A stretch of 64,000 nt of DNA, taken from NCBI GenBank assembly GCA_040954595.2, contig CM082578.2, positions 17,670,001 through 17,734,000 of the forward strand, written 5' to 3'. This DNA is from Balanoglossus misakiensis. Taxonomy: Eukaryota > Hemichordata. The notes under the pieces are model-generated. The model had not been told where the DNA came from and did not search any database. It was given only the letters and a program-made list of their open reading frames with translations. Positions 36,547-51,600 of the stretch are shown here, one piece after another. Position 1 is the first letter of the stretch, and each line of letters opens with the position of its first letter. The position numbers and the translations under genes are program-made.

Positions 36547-39500
36547 GTTAGAATAGCGTTATATTTGGCCTCACGTTGGGTATTTAACTGCATCATGTGC
36601 ATGCAATGTACATTACCGCATCGCTAGCAACATCATGAGCAATGTCTGTCACCAAACAGTTGCATTTCCCCGTTGTACAGCCCTGTCTATCTAAGACTCA
36701 AGGTTGAATCTTCTGTTATGTGTTTTACGAGTTTTGGTTCAAACGGCGAAAATTGGGAAAATCTCACGAAAAGAGATTTTTATAAGTAAACAAAATGTAT
36801 GTTTCTAGTAAAAGTATATGAACAGATCATTATTCAGATCATAAATAAATTTTCATTTCTGCACACAAAGAAACCAAATTCTCGGATGATCTAGATTTTA
36901 TTATTAACAAAATTATTTTAGAGAGGTAAGTTGATAATGAATAATTTGTTAGAATAATTTTTTTTTTTTTTTTATTAAATTATATTTTTTGTTAATTTTA
37001 ACCATGATTTGGTAATATTCTAGGATTAAGCCACGTGTGTGAAACCTTGATAATAGAAATACCTACACTTGTAGCCTACAGGTATCTGTTGCACATGCAT
37101 AATACAAACAAAGGCATATCAGAGATGGAATTTTACAATTTGCTGGAATTGCATTTAACAGTCTTCCAGTAAAAATGGATGATTTTACTTAGTTAGTCAA
37201 AGTAGTTAAATAATCATTTCAGTTTTACAATTCTGTGGTTCACAAAAGTTGCCTCTTAAACACAATGCAGACTCATGTCTGAACAATGCAAAGTGATGTT
37301 TCTACATTGCTCCTGGCTTATAGAAAAATGCAGATGAAAAATTCATGAAAGGGTAAAGGTCATATTATCTGCAACTGTTGGTAATTTGTAGACCCACAAA
37401 TCTGCCATGATGTAATATACAGCCTTTTTCAAGTTAAACTTTCCATCATTTATAATAATAAACAAATAGATCACATTGCAAAGAAAACGGGGCATTATAC
37501 AGTTAAGAACATTCATTGCCATGACATAGTAGTGTTTCTATGGAGATTAAATGTTTTATTAATTTATAATACATGTCTATGCTCTTATGTCCAGGGGTTT
37601 TTTGCATTTGCATATTTATATGGATAAAACATTAATTGGTGAAAACACACTCAAACAAGTGGATGGTTGATAGTGTTTCTATTCACACATATTATAGGCT
37701 ATGACTTCATGAATAAAAACACCAAAGGATGTTACAGGTCAATGTAATGAAACTATATAAGTGCCGACCACTAAGCATTTCGTGTACATTGTAAGGCATA
37801 TTTGTTCTGCACAAAAAGTCCATCACCAATGATTGAAAAAATAGAAATTAAGGCTTCATTCATGACATGAATCCAACACATGTCCTAGAATAGATAGTTT
37901 TTTAGGGTAAGCAAAATGTTTTAAAAATATACAGCTTCATATTATGCAGGGGTTATAAGTTGCAGGTATGGTACAGCAGCTATTGTGTACGAAAATACGA
38001 CTTGTTAATTGCAAACTCAGTTTGTTACATTTAATAAAAGGCAAGCTATTTTCTGTAAAAAAAAATGCCAGTGTTATTGCAGTATATGATAATTTGTTTT
38101 CAATCCAGAGGTTTGCATCATAATTGACTCTCGCCAGCCAAAGTTTCAGCACGTAAAACATGAAAATGTATGTGATCATCATTATTTTAGGTCAATATAG
38201 CAGGAAGGACACATGGATATTTAATTCAAAGTTCAAAGCTATGTCTCTACATACAATTTTCATGGAATAATTCGCAGTTCAAAGCTATGTCTGTACAATT
38301 TTCAAATGCAAACCATGTGTTGAAATTTGTGAAATAATTTTATCCCAGCTGAAGTTTTGAATCAAATTTCATCAGAGCTTAACACCACCCTACCCCACAG
38401 ACTGCTCATTTCCGGTGATGTTGAAAATGTTAAAAATCCATTGAATTGTAATTCACCACTTTGCCCAATCCTCTTCTAGATTTACTTCACAAGATACCAC
38501 TGACTTCAAGAGAGTACACCAAAGACATTTCACCAATCATTACAAAGAGCTACCGAGAACACACCTCAAGGACAAGATTCCTCTATGAAGAAGTGTACAT
38601 GGTGCATAATGAAGAACTTACAAAAGAGGTATTAAATACACAAGAATTTGTTGGACACTCTTTCTAATACTCTGTGCTTACCCCATTCCTGTATACATAC
38701 CATTTTATTCCTAGATAGATACCTGAAAACTGAGATGTCATTGTCATATTCTAGTGGTAATGTATTATTTTGACAGTTACAGACATTTGTGCATATGATT
38801 ATATATGTGAACTTCCTGTTACCAAGAAGTGAAATGCTATATGGCTATTTTAATAGTTTGTGACTTGCTGTTAGCGTCATGCTTGTAGACTTAGGTTGCA
38901 TGTTCTCAGAATCCTTACAGAAGAGCTATTCAAAATGATTATATGAGCATGTGCAGACTACACATGTGTCAGATTACATTAAAAAATGTGTATTGATTTC
39001 AAAAAAGGGCAATTTCTTTGTACTGTATGTGCCCTTTGCACTTGGGTCATCGCCAGTGCTATTGTGTTGTAACACACCCCGGGTAACAAATACACAGTAT
39101 AAGAAAAAGAATGTATTGTTTGCTCTGTTCATGTGCCCAGTAAATAATGTCTCACTCCTACCAGAGACTGAATGCTCATATTATAGTTGTCGACCAGTTG
39201 TACGAGTGTGTGTATTTTCTCTGCCAACAGTTCCAAGAGAAGAGGAAAGAGATGAAGAATGAAGGGAGAACAGAGAAAGAATTGAGCGAAAGCCACGCCT
39301 TCTATTCCGTAGATAATATGGAACAGGTGAGCAGTTCAACTTGTTAGCTGCTCACCAGCTCAACCCACTCATCAAGTTAATTAAAATGTCATGAAAAAAC
39401 TTGATGTCTGGCATATAATGACAGAAAATAGAACTGTATGTAGTATTATAATAATTGGTAAATTGTACTTCCTTGATTAGCGTAATTGCATTCACAATAA

Positions 39501-42500
39501 CAATGGCCCCTCACAGCTGAGACAGTGATGCAGATGACCATTTTGATTAGCTGCTACTATTTTCTTTCTGACTAATTGATCATTAGTGATACTGGATTGT
39601 CCATGCCAATCAACTGGAACATTAACAGAAGAAACATGATCCCTGTCTGTGTACAAGTATTTGAAAGTGATATTTTTATTGCACAATATGTTTTTTGAGA
39701 AAAATAAATACATATATAGCCATAAAAGTATTAAAAGTGTTCTCAAAATGGAATATGACCATACATGATGTATGTATTTAGGAGCAGCTTCACGATTGGA
39801 TAACGATGTTTTGTTGTTGTTTTTTTAAGGCAAAAGAGATATGTAAGCATGGTTTGAGAGTGGACAACAGCCCTGTCACATGCCTGGGTAACCCATCAAT
39901 GGGTGAGTTTCATTTAATAACATAATGATTAAGACACTGGAAGTCATAATTGAAACTAACATTGAGGTACTATGTGGTCAGTGAAATTTGGTGTAATAAT
40001 TGATCTGAATAACTGATGCAAAGTAATGTTGATCAGTAAAATGTGCTATTTGCTTTTCCACTTTTTTGCCATATTGAAGTAAAATGTAAATGCATGCAAA
40101 CAGTGCAACAGACCAAAATTGGAAGATTTTGGATAGCTGAAAAAAAGACTATCTAATGAGCTGTGCTTGTTCTTTTCAGTAGCGTTCCCTGTTTTTTTCT
40201 AAAGGCTTTTCAAATATTTTTCTTTACAAAACAGGTGTATATGTGTCCAGATATTCTGACTTAATTAACCGATCTATAGTGAGTGTTGGTACACAGGCTG
40301 TACTCATCATCTTCAAGCTGATTAAGGTACTGTAGAATTGGACTTTATATAAGATTGGTTGAAAAGCGCTTGTCAAGGGCAAATGTGATCAATTTCAAAA
40401 AGCTAAATTTCCATCCCTCAGTGTCAGAGGACACCATTTTTCTCTCCAATGGCTAATACATTAACAGTTATGTTATATTAAAAGAACACACACCTATCAG
40501 ATGTGTGGCCTCATGTAAAATTGGTGTGGCATAAATCTTTCAGCGAACAGGCAATTTAACATGTCACTTTTGTTGACATTTGGTTCTCCTGCTGACATGG
40601 CCCATGTGTCTGCCTTTCTTGAGGTCAGTTTTTCCACCATTATAAAACAATATCACAGAAATGCGTGATCTGAAATAAAGATTATGTTCACCTTGGCAGG
40701 TAATTGCTTTGCAATACATTGCATTGGAAATTTGTAGTACTAGTATTTATGTGGTGGATCTTCTTATATGGAGTCAGTCAATTGTACTTTGGATTTATTT
40801 CAGGGTAAAGTGAAAGCTGTAACTGAGTGTCACCAGAGCTGGAACATTCAAGAACCCATCCCTAACTTTGATTGCCATGTCTCAAAAACTGCCAACATCA
40901 ATATTTCAAATCTCACCACCCAGCAAGCACATGATTCAACTCAGGTAATTCCGTCCAATTCTTTTCATGTCCTTGTCTGCTCTATTCTTTGACGGAATGG
41001 ATTTTCTTCACAGCTTCTGCTCAGATTGGACACATTTGTCTGTGCCGTGATCATTTCTTCGCAATTCAGTTTTGGATTTCATCATAGGACTAGGTAGATG
41101 ACAGAGTAACAGAAACAGACCTCGCCAACTTATTGACTTTTAGCTATTTCACAAAAAAGGATGAAGCCGTCCACATGCACACAATATTATTGGGTTATGG
41201 ATGAGGGCTCAGTGAGTGATGTATTGGACTAGTTCACATCAAACTCTGTAATTCCATTATTGTTTTTTTTCCAATAGATTTATCTTTATGAATTTGGAGA
41301 TCTGGACATGGTTGAACGTCCCAGACACCTATGTCCGTATGCCATTGTATCCTTTCGGTATCAGGCACTACCAAAGTCATCACCACACAGCTCACAGCTT
41401 TCCATGACCACTCCACCAAGGACAAGGTACCTATACTCATTACCCAGCTATCACAAATGGTGACATCTTCCAGCACTGCTCTGTCACATTTCTCTAGCAG
41501 GCAGGCAGAACAGCATGAATTTCTTTATGTAAAACACCCAAAATGTTACAAAAGCATGCACAGATAGAATAATTGAAGATCTCTATTGTTATTTCAGCAC
41601 ATCCATCAGAGGCCCCAGTACACCACCTGTCATGGGTGGCCCACCTCTTGGAACAAAAATTGTTCCCATCTTCAAAAACCCAGCTTCACTTGAAGGTATG
41701 GTATTGCAAGATTATAATATGAGTATGCATTTTCATTGTTCCAAATTAGTTTCACCAAGATGATGGTCACCACCACACAGCTTAACAATGAAATTGATAA
41801 AATCTTTACCAACTTTGTAACCACAAGATAGGAGATAATTATGAGTGGTAATATGCTTCAGTGACAACCTGTTGACAACCTTCCCCAAATAAACATAAAA
41901 CTGTTCCACAATCAGACTTAATTTGCCTCATTCAAACAAAATAATAATCAATTGATTATGCTTTCTTGGCAATGAATCAATATTTTGTTTCATTTTTCAC
42001 TTTCTTTTTGTAAACCAGCTGGACAGTATGAAACTATGAATGACAATGGTTATGCATTATGGTCTGGACTGTTTTGCAATAAAACCAAACTGATGTGCAA
42101 TGTGAAGATTTTATCATACGCCTCTCCCATCCAGCCAGTTCAAATGTAAGTTCCACATGGTTTTCAGAAGCATGTATATTTGATTTGCAGGATCCGTATG
42201 CTCCTGAAAAATCCTGGAAATTGAAACCACTGGTGGTTACAAGGTGACAGTTTGTAAAATTGAATGTGTCTTGTCTCAGATTTGTATTTCTATAAGAATG
42301 TTGTGTTGTTTTTACCTTGTAGACCAAGCACAGTGAATTTGTGTCTGAAAATGCCAGTCAGTAAATTAAGGGTTCACTTGGCACCACGAATATTCATCAA
42401 AGGCCTGCCTATAAATACAGGAGAGAAAGAAGGCAAGTTTTTATTCATCTCAAAAGGCAATTTAATTACTATATGAGTTGTGCCATTATTTCAGTTTTAT

Positions 42501-45500
42501 GAAGAATGACTGTTTATTCATTAATCTTTTTCTTCTGTGTGATTGCACTATTCAGTTTTTGTTGACGGCAAGTATTATGTGTACTGTGAAGCCAGAGCTA
42601 TGAGTGATTTCAAAGGGAGCCTCTCCAGGTTTATGAAATACTTGGAATCTAACCGACTGGTAAGTCAAATTGTCAGTGTTAACATAATTTTAATGGCCAA
42701 TAATTGGTAACAAGTACACAGCTACATGACCACAGAGCTTTATTTTCTTGATGTGGTTTCTGAAAACTTTCCTGTACCCCAAAACTAACAACGATATCTT
42801 AATGGTACAATAATACTTCTTGTTTTGTCAACAGGCTGCAGTAGTTCAGCTAGCAGAAATGACAGAGTTATTCCTACTGCCAACGTCGCAGCTGACCCAT
42901 GACTTGGGCATGACAGCTCCCAATTACCCCATGGTTCTACATGGCCTTTTTGTCTCTTTCAAGCCCACCATTCGCCACATTAAAGGTACATGTACTTAAT
43001 CGTGCCATTGTTTCAGAGCTTGTAATTATCACGAATAAAGGACTAACAGATGTGATTTATAGCTTGATAAGATCTACTTCACCAAAGTTCCGAGTCACAA
43101 ATGTCACAACTCACTATTGTGTGTTGGAGATCTGTAGATTTAACATTATATGAAAGAAACTGATTTGGATTTGTGTTCCAGCTGAACTCTCGTATCATTT
43201 CATTGGTGTATTGCCGTTCATTTACATTACTGTCTCTATTCCAGTTTTAGGTGCAATGAATACTGCAAGGCAGCCTGGGGAAGATAGTAATACGTTCGTT
43301 CCAGTCCTAGGAGAACCGGCCATAGACTCGTCCCCGGCCAAAGTAATGGAGGCACGAGCTGCCGTCGCCGTGGCAGTAGACCAGCAGAGGATGCACCAGA
43401 TGAGGTGTGCCAGCAAACCACCAGTCATGTCGCCATCTGTTTTACGCCGACCAACTCAGCAACGGTCATCCTATGCTGCCTATGGAGCTGATGGCGTCCC
43501 TGTGACAACAGACACTTGGCAGGATCCGATGAGCTCGATCAGGAGTGTCGCTCAACCCCCGAGTGGTGTGGCGCCCTCGCAGCCCAGACCAAGTTTTGCT
43601 GCCGCCGATCCAAGGCAGTACAAGTATACAACTCAAACCCCAGCCATTCCACCAGTTCCTCACAGTCCACAGGGAGCACATGGACAGCTTCCCCCCTTAC
43701 ACTCAAGCTCAAACTCATCAGACATCTCCCAAATGCAGCTCCCAAACACTCAGGGCCCAGATAGAAATGAAGCCCCAAGTAATGAAGGCCAGAGTGGATC
43801 CGGTGACGGCACCGATCTGTCATCAGATGTCAGCTCCTTTTTACTTAAAATACCCAATAGCCAGGCTATTACTGCTGATAAACTGAACAGGATTCTTGAG
43901 AAGTTGAAACCTCTTCTGGATAACCCTGGAGAAGACGCAGAGACAGCAGGAGCACCACCCTCACAAGCAGCAGCAGCAACTGCCAGTAGTCCACTACCTG
44001 CAGCAACTCTGCCATCAGCTGCAGCAACTCCTACTCTTAGTGAGCCACCAACAGCAACTCTTGCCAGTGACCTTTCACCTGCAGCAGTGACTCCTTCAGC
44101 TCATCTGCCACAGGTCGCAGCCACTGCCACTCGACTGCCAGCACGAGTGACATCTTATTCCGATCTACTATCTCCTGGTGAACTAGCTTCCATCCACAAG
44201 GATCTTGGCACATCTCCAGGTGAGCTGGCTTCCATGCAGAAAGAACTTCGTACATCAACAGTTTCTAAATTTCCACAGCAAGGAGATGTTCGCAAAGTTG
44301 TCATAGGTGACCGCGAGTCAAGTGGTGCTGCTACTTATAAACTCAACTCAAAAGACGGTGCAAGTCCGATAATCAATCTGGACTCACTGCAACCCGAGAA
44401 AGGGATCGACAAGAGGAAAGTAATTGATATAAAGCTACAAGAGTATTCCACAAAAATCCAAGAGTTACGGGAGGAACTCCAACGCCAGACCGGTGGGAAA
44501 CCAGCAACCCCGAGCGATGGAAGCGTGGAATTAAGCGAATCGGACGCAGCCTCTGCTACGGATGGGGCGTCTGCGTATTCCGTCAGGAAAGACAAGGAAA
44601 CATGGATGGAAGATCTGGATGAGACTGCGGCAGAGAAGAAAGCTAGACATAGAGCAATCATGGACATCAATGAAATGAAAGCTTTCCTTGATCAAACTTG
44701 CTCCTCTTCAAGAATAGACAATGCAGACGACATGAAGAATTACCTAAATGCAACGGTACAGAAAGGTGGAAAAGTCTTGAAACTGAAGAAGCGGAAATAT
44801 CCAGAATCTTCAGGTGTCGAATCAACGGAAAAGGGAGGTGCTGACAAGAAAAAGCCAAAAGGCATGAAACAGAGAGAGGAAAACTCGAAAAATTACAAAA
44901 GCAAAGGTAACCAATCAATTTTCATGTGTCTTTCATATGAACTGAATATTCTCTACTGGTTTGATATAAACATTGAACGTGTGAAAATTATTAGAGAAAA
45001 AAAATCTCTATTCACTTTTTGATATTTTTTTTTGTCTTACTTTCAGGTGTTTCAAGTTCTTACCAGATATCAGAAATCAAGAATGAATTTGATAAACTTC
45101 CTGACACACGCACTGTACACAAGGATCACAAAACCTCTGAAACTTCAGGAGGTTGCACCAGTTCAGGGCGGGAGGTGACAGAAAGTGGGTGCAACAAAGG
45201 ATCAGGGAAAGCTGCAGTCATTCGGGAGGAGATGGGTTGCACTACTGATGATGTACTTGATGTTGCCGTTGAATTCAATGAATTTGAAGTGGATCGAGGC
45301 ATGGGAGAAGGAAAGGAGCCCAGGAAGGAAGTGGCAACTCCACAAAGGGAGGACACTGAGACTCCACAAAGGGACGATCGTGAGACAACACGAAGGGACG
45401 ACACTGCCAAACCAGATGATGAAGAGGAAACAGGCTGCACATTCTCTTCTGCATTTGCTCATCACAAAGTAGAGGTTGATGGCAGTGAAGTGAAAATAAC

Positions 45501-45591
45501 AGCAAAGTGTTCAAAGACAAAGATAGAAAAAGCGACTGGTAAAACAAATGAAGAGAAACTGAGGATGTCTGTCATCTCTGCATTGCACAGG

Positions 45592-45630
<39 letters not shown>

Positions 45631-48600
45631 ACATAATGTATTGTACATGCACAAAGAGATTGTATTTTGAAGACAGGACATTATCGGTAACTGATTACTT
45701 TTTCTTTGCACCTGAACAGTGGAAGTAATGGTTCTGATGCTGAAGATTTGGACAACGATGAACTGATAGGGACTGTGTTGTCAGTCTTGCATAACTTGAA
45801 GGATAAATCGGTCGGTGAAAATGCAACTGAAAGACAAGTGGTTCGAAATGAGTGGAGCATGGAAGACGAAACTGCCCACAATGAATCCCTGGAAGAAAAC
45901 CACAGCTGTGAAGGGGTCACTCCGAGTGAAAACAAAAGAATTGTTGAGGTTTTGAAAAACAGGGAAGATCACAAATTTGTGAGCAAGCCACCTCCTGGCT
46001 CCTCAGCTGGTGGCAGAAGTTCAGATTGGACTCGATCATCCGGTAGTCTTGATGCTGGCCAGGGTCCCAGAAACATTTCTCTTCGTCCGAAGAGTACAGT
46101 CCAAGCAGGAGGTGATGGGAGATCCAAGTCCAGCAAGCCGGTTGAAGAGACAGGGGTAGGTTATTGTGTCTGTCATTAGGAGTGCATCAGTGTCTTAGAC
46201 TTGTGGACTGTTGCAGTCCGGTACAACCGGTTCTTCGTTGAATCCACAACTTCGATCTCTGCACAGATCACCATACTCATGGAGAAATAAACCATGTCAT
46301 CAAAAAACTTCAAGTGAGTGTCAGCAAGCCTGTAACATGTGTACCTATATGGGTGACTTTTTATGGACTAGATTTCCGAAAATTAAAGCAATATGTTAAT
46401 TTTGACAGTTTCTATTGAAGTCATACTGAATGATAAGTGTATCAATTCTTACTAGGGAAAGGAGTCAGTTGGCAAAAGTAGTGAAGCAAGACGAGGACGT
46501 AAATTGATCCACATCCGCGATATCACCGAGAAAAGACGCTTTCATCCTTACGGCAAACCAAGTCAGCCAGAGAAGAAAGAAACTTCATCAGTTGAGAAAG
46601 ACATTGAGAAGCTGATGCAGAATCTGACTTCCACATCTTATTCCTCTAAAAACCCAAACGGCAGAGGTTCACCAACGGCAGACTTCTACCACACCAAGCC
46701 AACGGGGTCTACACCGGCAAGGTTCAAATCGTGTGACTTGCCTGCAAGGTTCAGACAACAGGGCTCCAAGCCCACTGCTGTTCCCATGCGAGTTGACAGC
46801 AGTGATGATGATGGCAGTGTGAGCCAGGAGGACCCCAGGAAACACAGACCCAAAGAGTTTATGGAGAAATTAGCAGCGTATGATAGCGTTGTGACAAGAG
46901 ATGATCTGGAAGAAGGCCAAATACCGGATGATGATGATGATGATGAGTCCATGTCTGCATACACCTCCAATAGTGTAAGTGCATCTTTTGATAATGCATT
47001 TTAAGGGAACTAACTAAATCATGCAGTGTGATTATTATCATGAGTATTTGTCACTTGATATTCCATTTTTTAATTCTATGCTTATAAATATTGACATTGT
47101 TTCTATTATCCTGTTTTGGTGATTTTAGAATGTACAAGAATCCTGTACACGCACTGTGCAAGTTATTCATGGAGGGAGGACTATCGATGCCTACATTCCA
47201 ACTGGCCAAGCCATCCCAACACTACAGGGTCAGAACCGGCAACAGCTGCTCCAACCTCAAGCCAATTTCTTTAGGCATGCCAACCTTCTAAGTGTGATGT
47301 TGATGTTGCTACTTTCATAGTTTTCCATCAACTAACCAAATATGTGCCAGAAACTCAACCAAGTGGCTGTCTTTGTCATGTAATACAGAAAAGAAAAACT
47401 GATTAAAACAAAACCAAACAAAACACTGAAGTGGAATTGTAGGTCTCTCATGCGGACCAGTTCCGGTGGTATTTTATAAATGTGGGGGACTCGTCACCCA
47501 AACACAGAGCAAAAGTAGCTATCAACGTGACACCAGGGAAAAGTATGCCTCCATAACCTGCACACTATATTCCCTTTGTATCTAAATTTTGTGTGAAATA
47601 TAGCGAGTGCCCAATAACCATTAAGCTTTTAACAGTGTTGTGTCTCTGTTTGGCTGTACATATTTATATTTATTTGCAGAAACTATAAGCATGCCAGGTT
47701 GAGGTTTTAGGTACTGCTCGCCTCATTCTTCTGCCCATAATGAAACAACTTGTCAACATGTGATGCAATTTGTTTCATTTTTGCTGCACGTAGTTTTTAA
47801 GTTTTTTTGTCATTTCCATTCTATGCTTATTGGTTTTATTTTTTTCCAGTTGTTTGTGCACAACATTGGACATTCTAACATTTTATTTCATATTAGGGTG
47901 CCAGTATCTTTTGCATGTTTCCTATCTTTGAAGTGTAAACCACTGGAAAAACTTGTGGAATGTCCTTGCATTTCACTTGACTTTTGAATGTTTGAACCCT
48001 GAATTTGCTTCGAATTGCACAAATTTATAAATATAGTAAGAGATACTGGTGCCTTCTCATTTGTATTAGACTGGCTAGTTGTGAAGTTAATACCCTATGG
48101 TTGTATTTTTTCACACCATTGGATAAAACATTATAAAAAGATACAGCCATAGGGGCTTTAAAGTCACCCCCCTATTGTATTCCCACCTATTTTTTTCACT
48201 GTTTGAAAGTGTTTGGCAGAGATCAGTGTGGTTAATGCGTTAAGCTAGCTAAAACAATCCATTGGGTAAAATCTCAACCCGCATATTTTCATGTTTTAAT
48301 TTTGGTGTTAAAATGAAGAGTTCATGCAGTCAACTTTTGATAAAGGCAGGAAGACACAGTGATGTGGGTTGCTGTAGTATTTGAAGACGTAAGGCAATAT
48401 CAAAGGATCTGACTTAAATGTTGACAATATTCTAAACACTCACTGTTATTCATTTCAAACAGTATCATTCTAAGACTGCTGGTGTTTATAAATTAGTTGG
48501 CAGCACAAATACACTTTTTCATGATTTGCTTTTTTCTCTGTGTGTGCAGGGGAAATCAAGGGCAGAGAAATGTGTCAGTTACCCAGACGACATGGTTCAA

Positions 48601-51600
48601 CAGAGTTGCCACAAATACACTGCATGCTGAACGAGAAAAGGGATATCTGTCCCAGTTGGAAGAGCAAGCCAGAAACTACGCCGAAGTCCAGCGACTGCAA
48701 CAGATGCAGCTGCAGGCGCAGCAACTGCAGTCCAGTGTACAGCGACATCCCCAACAGCAGTACGCAGTCAACCAAAACCATAACCAGTACAATGTCAACC
48801 GGCCTGCAGGCAACCAGGTGTGGTCCTTTAGGAGATGACCAAAACAGTGTTTCAGGGATTGGGTAGGTGATGCATTTTCAAATTGCCATGTACAAGAATG
48901 AATAAGTCTGAGAAAGATATCTTAACAGGTTAGGAAGTTTGGTTTTGGAATTGACAAAGTGTTGCTTCCAATTGCAGGGGACAGTTGTGTTTTGCCACAT
49001 TAACAAAACAAGAGATGGCTTCTGGTGGGAACGTAGTAGAACATGATGACTTAAGTTGTGTACCAATGGAACTGGATAATGAACAGGAACAAAGAAAATA
49101 TGAGAAGGAAAATGACCAACATGAAAAAACTAAAACCACAGGTATGTCTTGAAAAATCTGTCCTTAAATAGAGAGGTGCCCGTAATGATTGGTCTCATTG
49201 TAGTTGATACAAAGAAGTTACAAAAATCCTGAAAAATAACCAGAAGATACAGCTGCTGCCCCTTTGAATTTCCATGTAAACAGTGCAAATTTTCACTTTT
49301 TCCCACACAGATGAACTGTCAGTACTTCTCCACTCATCAGTCAATGTGTCAAGGGATCCCCGTCTCAGAAAACGACAACCTAACAAAGACCCACAAGGGA
49401 AGGCGTTGGAGTCACAGCCATTGCTAAAAGATATCTCAGGAAATCGGGAAATTACAGAAATCTTAAGAAGTTCGAAAAAGTTGGAAGCAGAGTCCAGGAA
49501 GTCCGGAATGTATCTCTGCAAAAGTAGCAGTGATATAATTCAGTCTGTACGACAAAGAACAAAAGAAGATCAATTGATGTCAACTTTTCCAAAACCAACT
49601 CATTCTTCTAGTGTCAAAGATGCTTACATGTCACTGTCTAATCTATGTTCTCATCTAAATGAACAACATAGCACAGATACAGTGAAACCCCAATCAAGTG
49701 AGATGCCTCGCGATGATGCATCACCACAGTCTACTGGTGAAAGCACAGAAGAGCGCATAAGGTGCTGGCTGGACAGCATTGATCCAACTGAAAAAGATAA
49801 GGATTCTGCTAAGGAGGAGGAACAGACAGACAAGACTGACGTAACTGATTCTGAAAATGAACCACATGAGAATGCCGCAACAGCCAAAGAACCTTCTGTT
49901 GGGAAAAAAGTGAAAATAAGCATCTCACAGTACAAAAAGAAAGCTACTCATGTGCAGATGGATAATGTTGACAGATTTAAAAGAGGTGGTGAGAGTGAAC
50001 AAGTTCTTCCTACTTGTGTGAGGTTTGGGAATGAGAAGCAAATGTTGACAAAGACAGCACCTGCATCACTCACAATTCATTTAAGAAGAAAAATCCCAGA
50101 AGATGGGAAGGTGTCAAAAGAATTGGAAGCTTCGAAGGACTTGCCAAGTCTCACACAAAGAACCACTCCTTCATCCACAGCAGACACTGTCAATCACAAG
50201 AATGGTTATTCCATGACTGTCAAAAAAGACCATTGTGAAGAAAATCAGAATCAAGATGAATTCTGGGCTGCAATAGGTCCGAAGCACAGGGATGATTCCT
50301 GGAAAGATGGCATTCCATTTCTCAGTATTAAATCTCCTGAACAATGTAGTACTTCTTTCAAGGAAAACGATGAATTTTCGGATACAATTTTAGAGAAAGA
50401 CTCCACTGATATTCAGAAAGCAAAAAATGGTCAAGCCTCTTCTGCTCTTCCAAAGTCAATTGGTGATGTTAGTCAAACACTTTCTCCAAACTTACATTCT
50501 AAAAGTTCAGTATGTGCATCTTCTACATCTAAGTCATCACCAGTATACGCTTCCCTGGCAGATTCAAGTGAATATGAAGAGAAGAACAAAGATAACATGA
50601 TTACAGAAATTGCCAAAGCACAGTCCAACTCTAAAGCCTTATCCTCCAAGGAAAATTCTGTGATTGAAGACAAACTTGATTTTGCAAATTCAAGGGATGT
50701 CACCACCAGTTCAGATGTTGTAATTAAGTCTGAGGAATTCTCCAAAGATGTTCACCTTGAGGACAAGTTTTCAAAAAGTAGTCGAGCTGTAAGATTCCAA
50801 GAGTTGCGTGCTGAGCTTGGTGAGAAAACAGATGAAATGTTGAAAACCATGTTTCAATATTTTGAAGAGAATTGCTCACACCTGGATGAGTTTCAGCTTC
50901 AAACATTTGGAAGCTGTGATGTTTCCAAGGTAACAGGTGTGAGTGGCAGTGGGCGGCGCCTTCATCCCTTGTCAAAACGAAGTCTTGAAGATATTCCCAA
51001 ACATGATGTAGACGATATTCATAGATGCATCCAGGAAAAATCTGAGGAAACGCTGAAATCTATGGAGAATGAGTTCAGTAAGATATTCTCTTCTTGTCAC
51101 AGAATTAGTGAAGATTATTCTGTCAAGAGTGAAACGAGAGAGACGTTTTACAAGGCATTTTCAGATTTGAAGAAGGAAATCATGCAAGTTCTTGTCAACT
51201 ACGGTGTGAAGTTACATGCCCTTAGTAGTCCACTGAATTTACTTGCATCCAGAAAGAACCATTTGGAACACCAGCCACATCCTCCCCAATGCTCCAAGAA
51301 ATCTTCAAGTGGTGGTCAGCTATGTGTTGCTTTGGAGAAGGCAAAACAAAACTTTGAACAGGAAATTGACAATATCTTGAGTGCCAGAGTACCAGCAGAA
51401 ATTGATCATAAGTTTTATGGACTGTCTCGGAAGTATGACTCTATAACAGAGTTTATATCTAAAGGTGAACATAGCAATCAAGGAGCTTGTATTGGTTCCT
51501 CTCACGGCCGTATTTGTCAAATCCTTAAATGTAACCAGACTGAGAACTCAAGAGAAGCCAGAGTAGAGGGAGGAATATTATCAAAATCTGCACCAATGCC

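Noticed and set aside
43211-43244. Start codon upstream of TASOR exon 13 as a separate gene start
   Set aside because: The frame continues from exon 12 through a good acceptor in matching phase; the upstream Met lies in the intron.
46217-46313. Constitutive TASOR exon
   Set aside because: Including it shifts the next exon into a stop; kept only as a possible poison exon.
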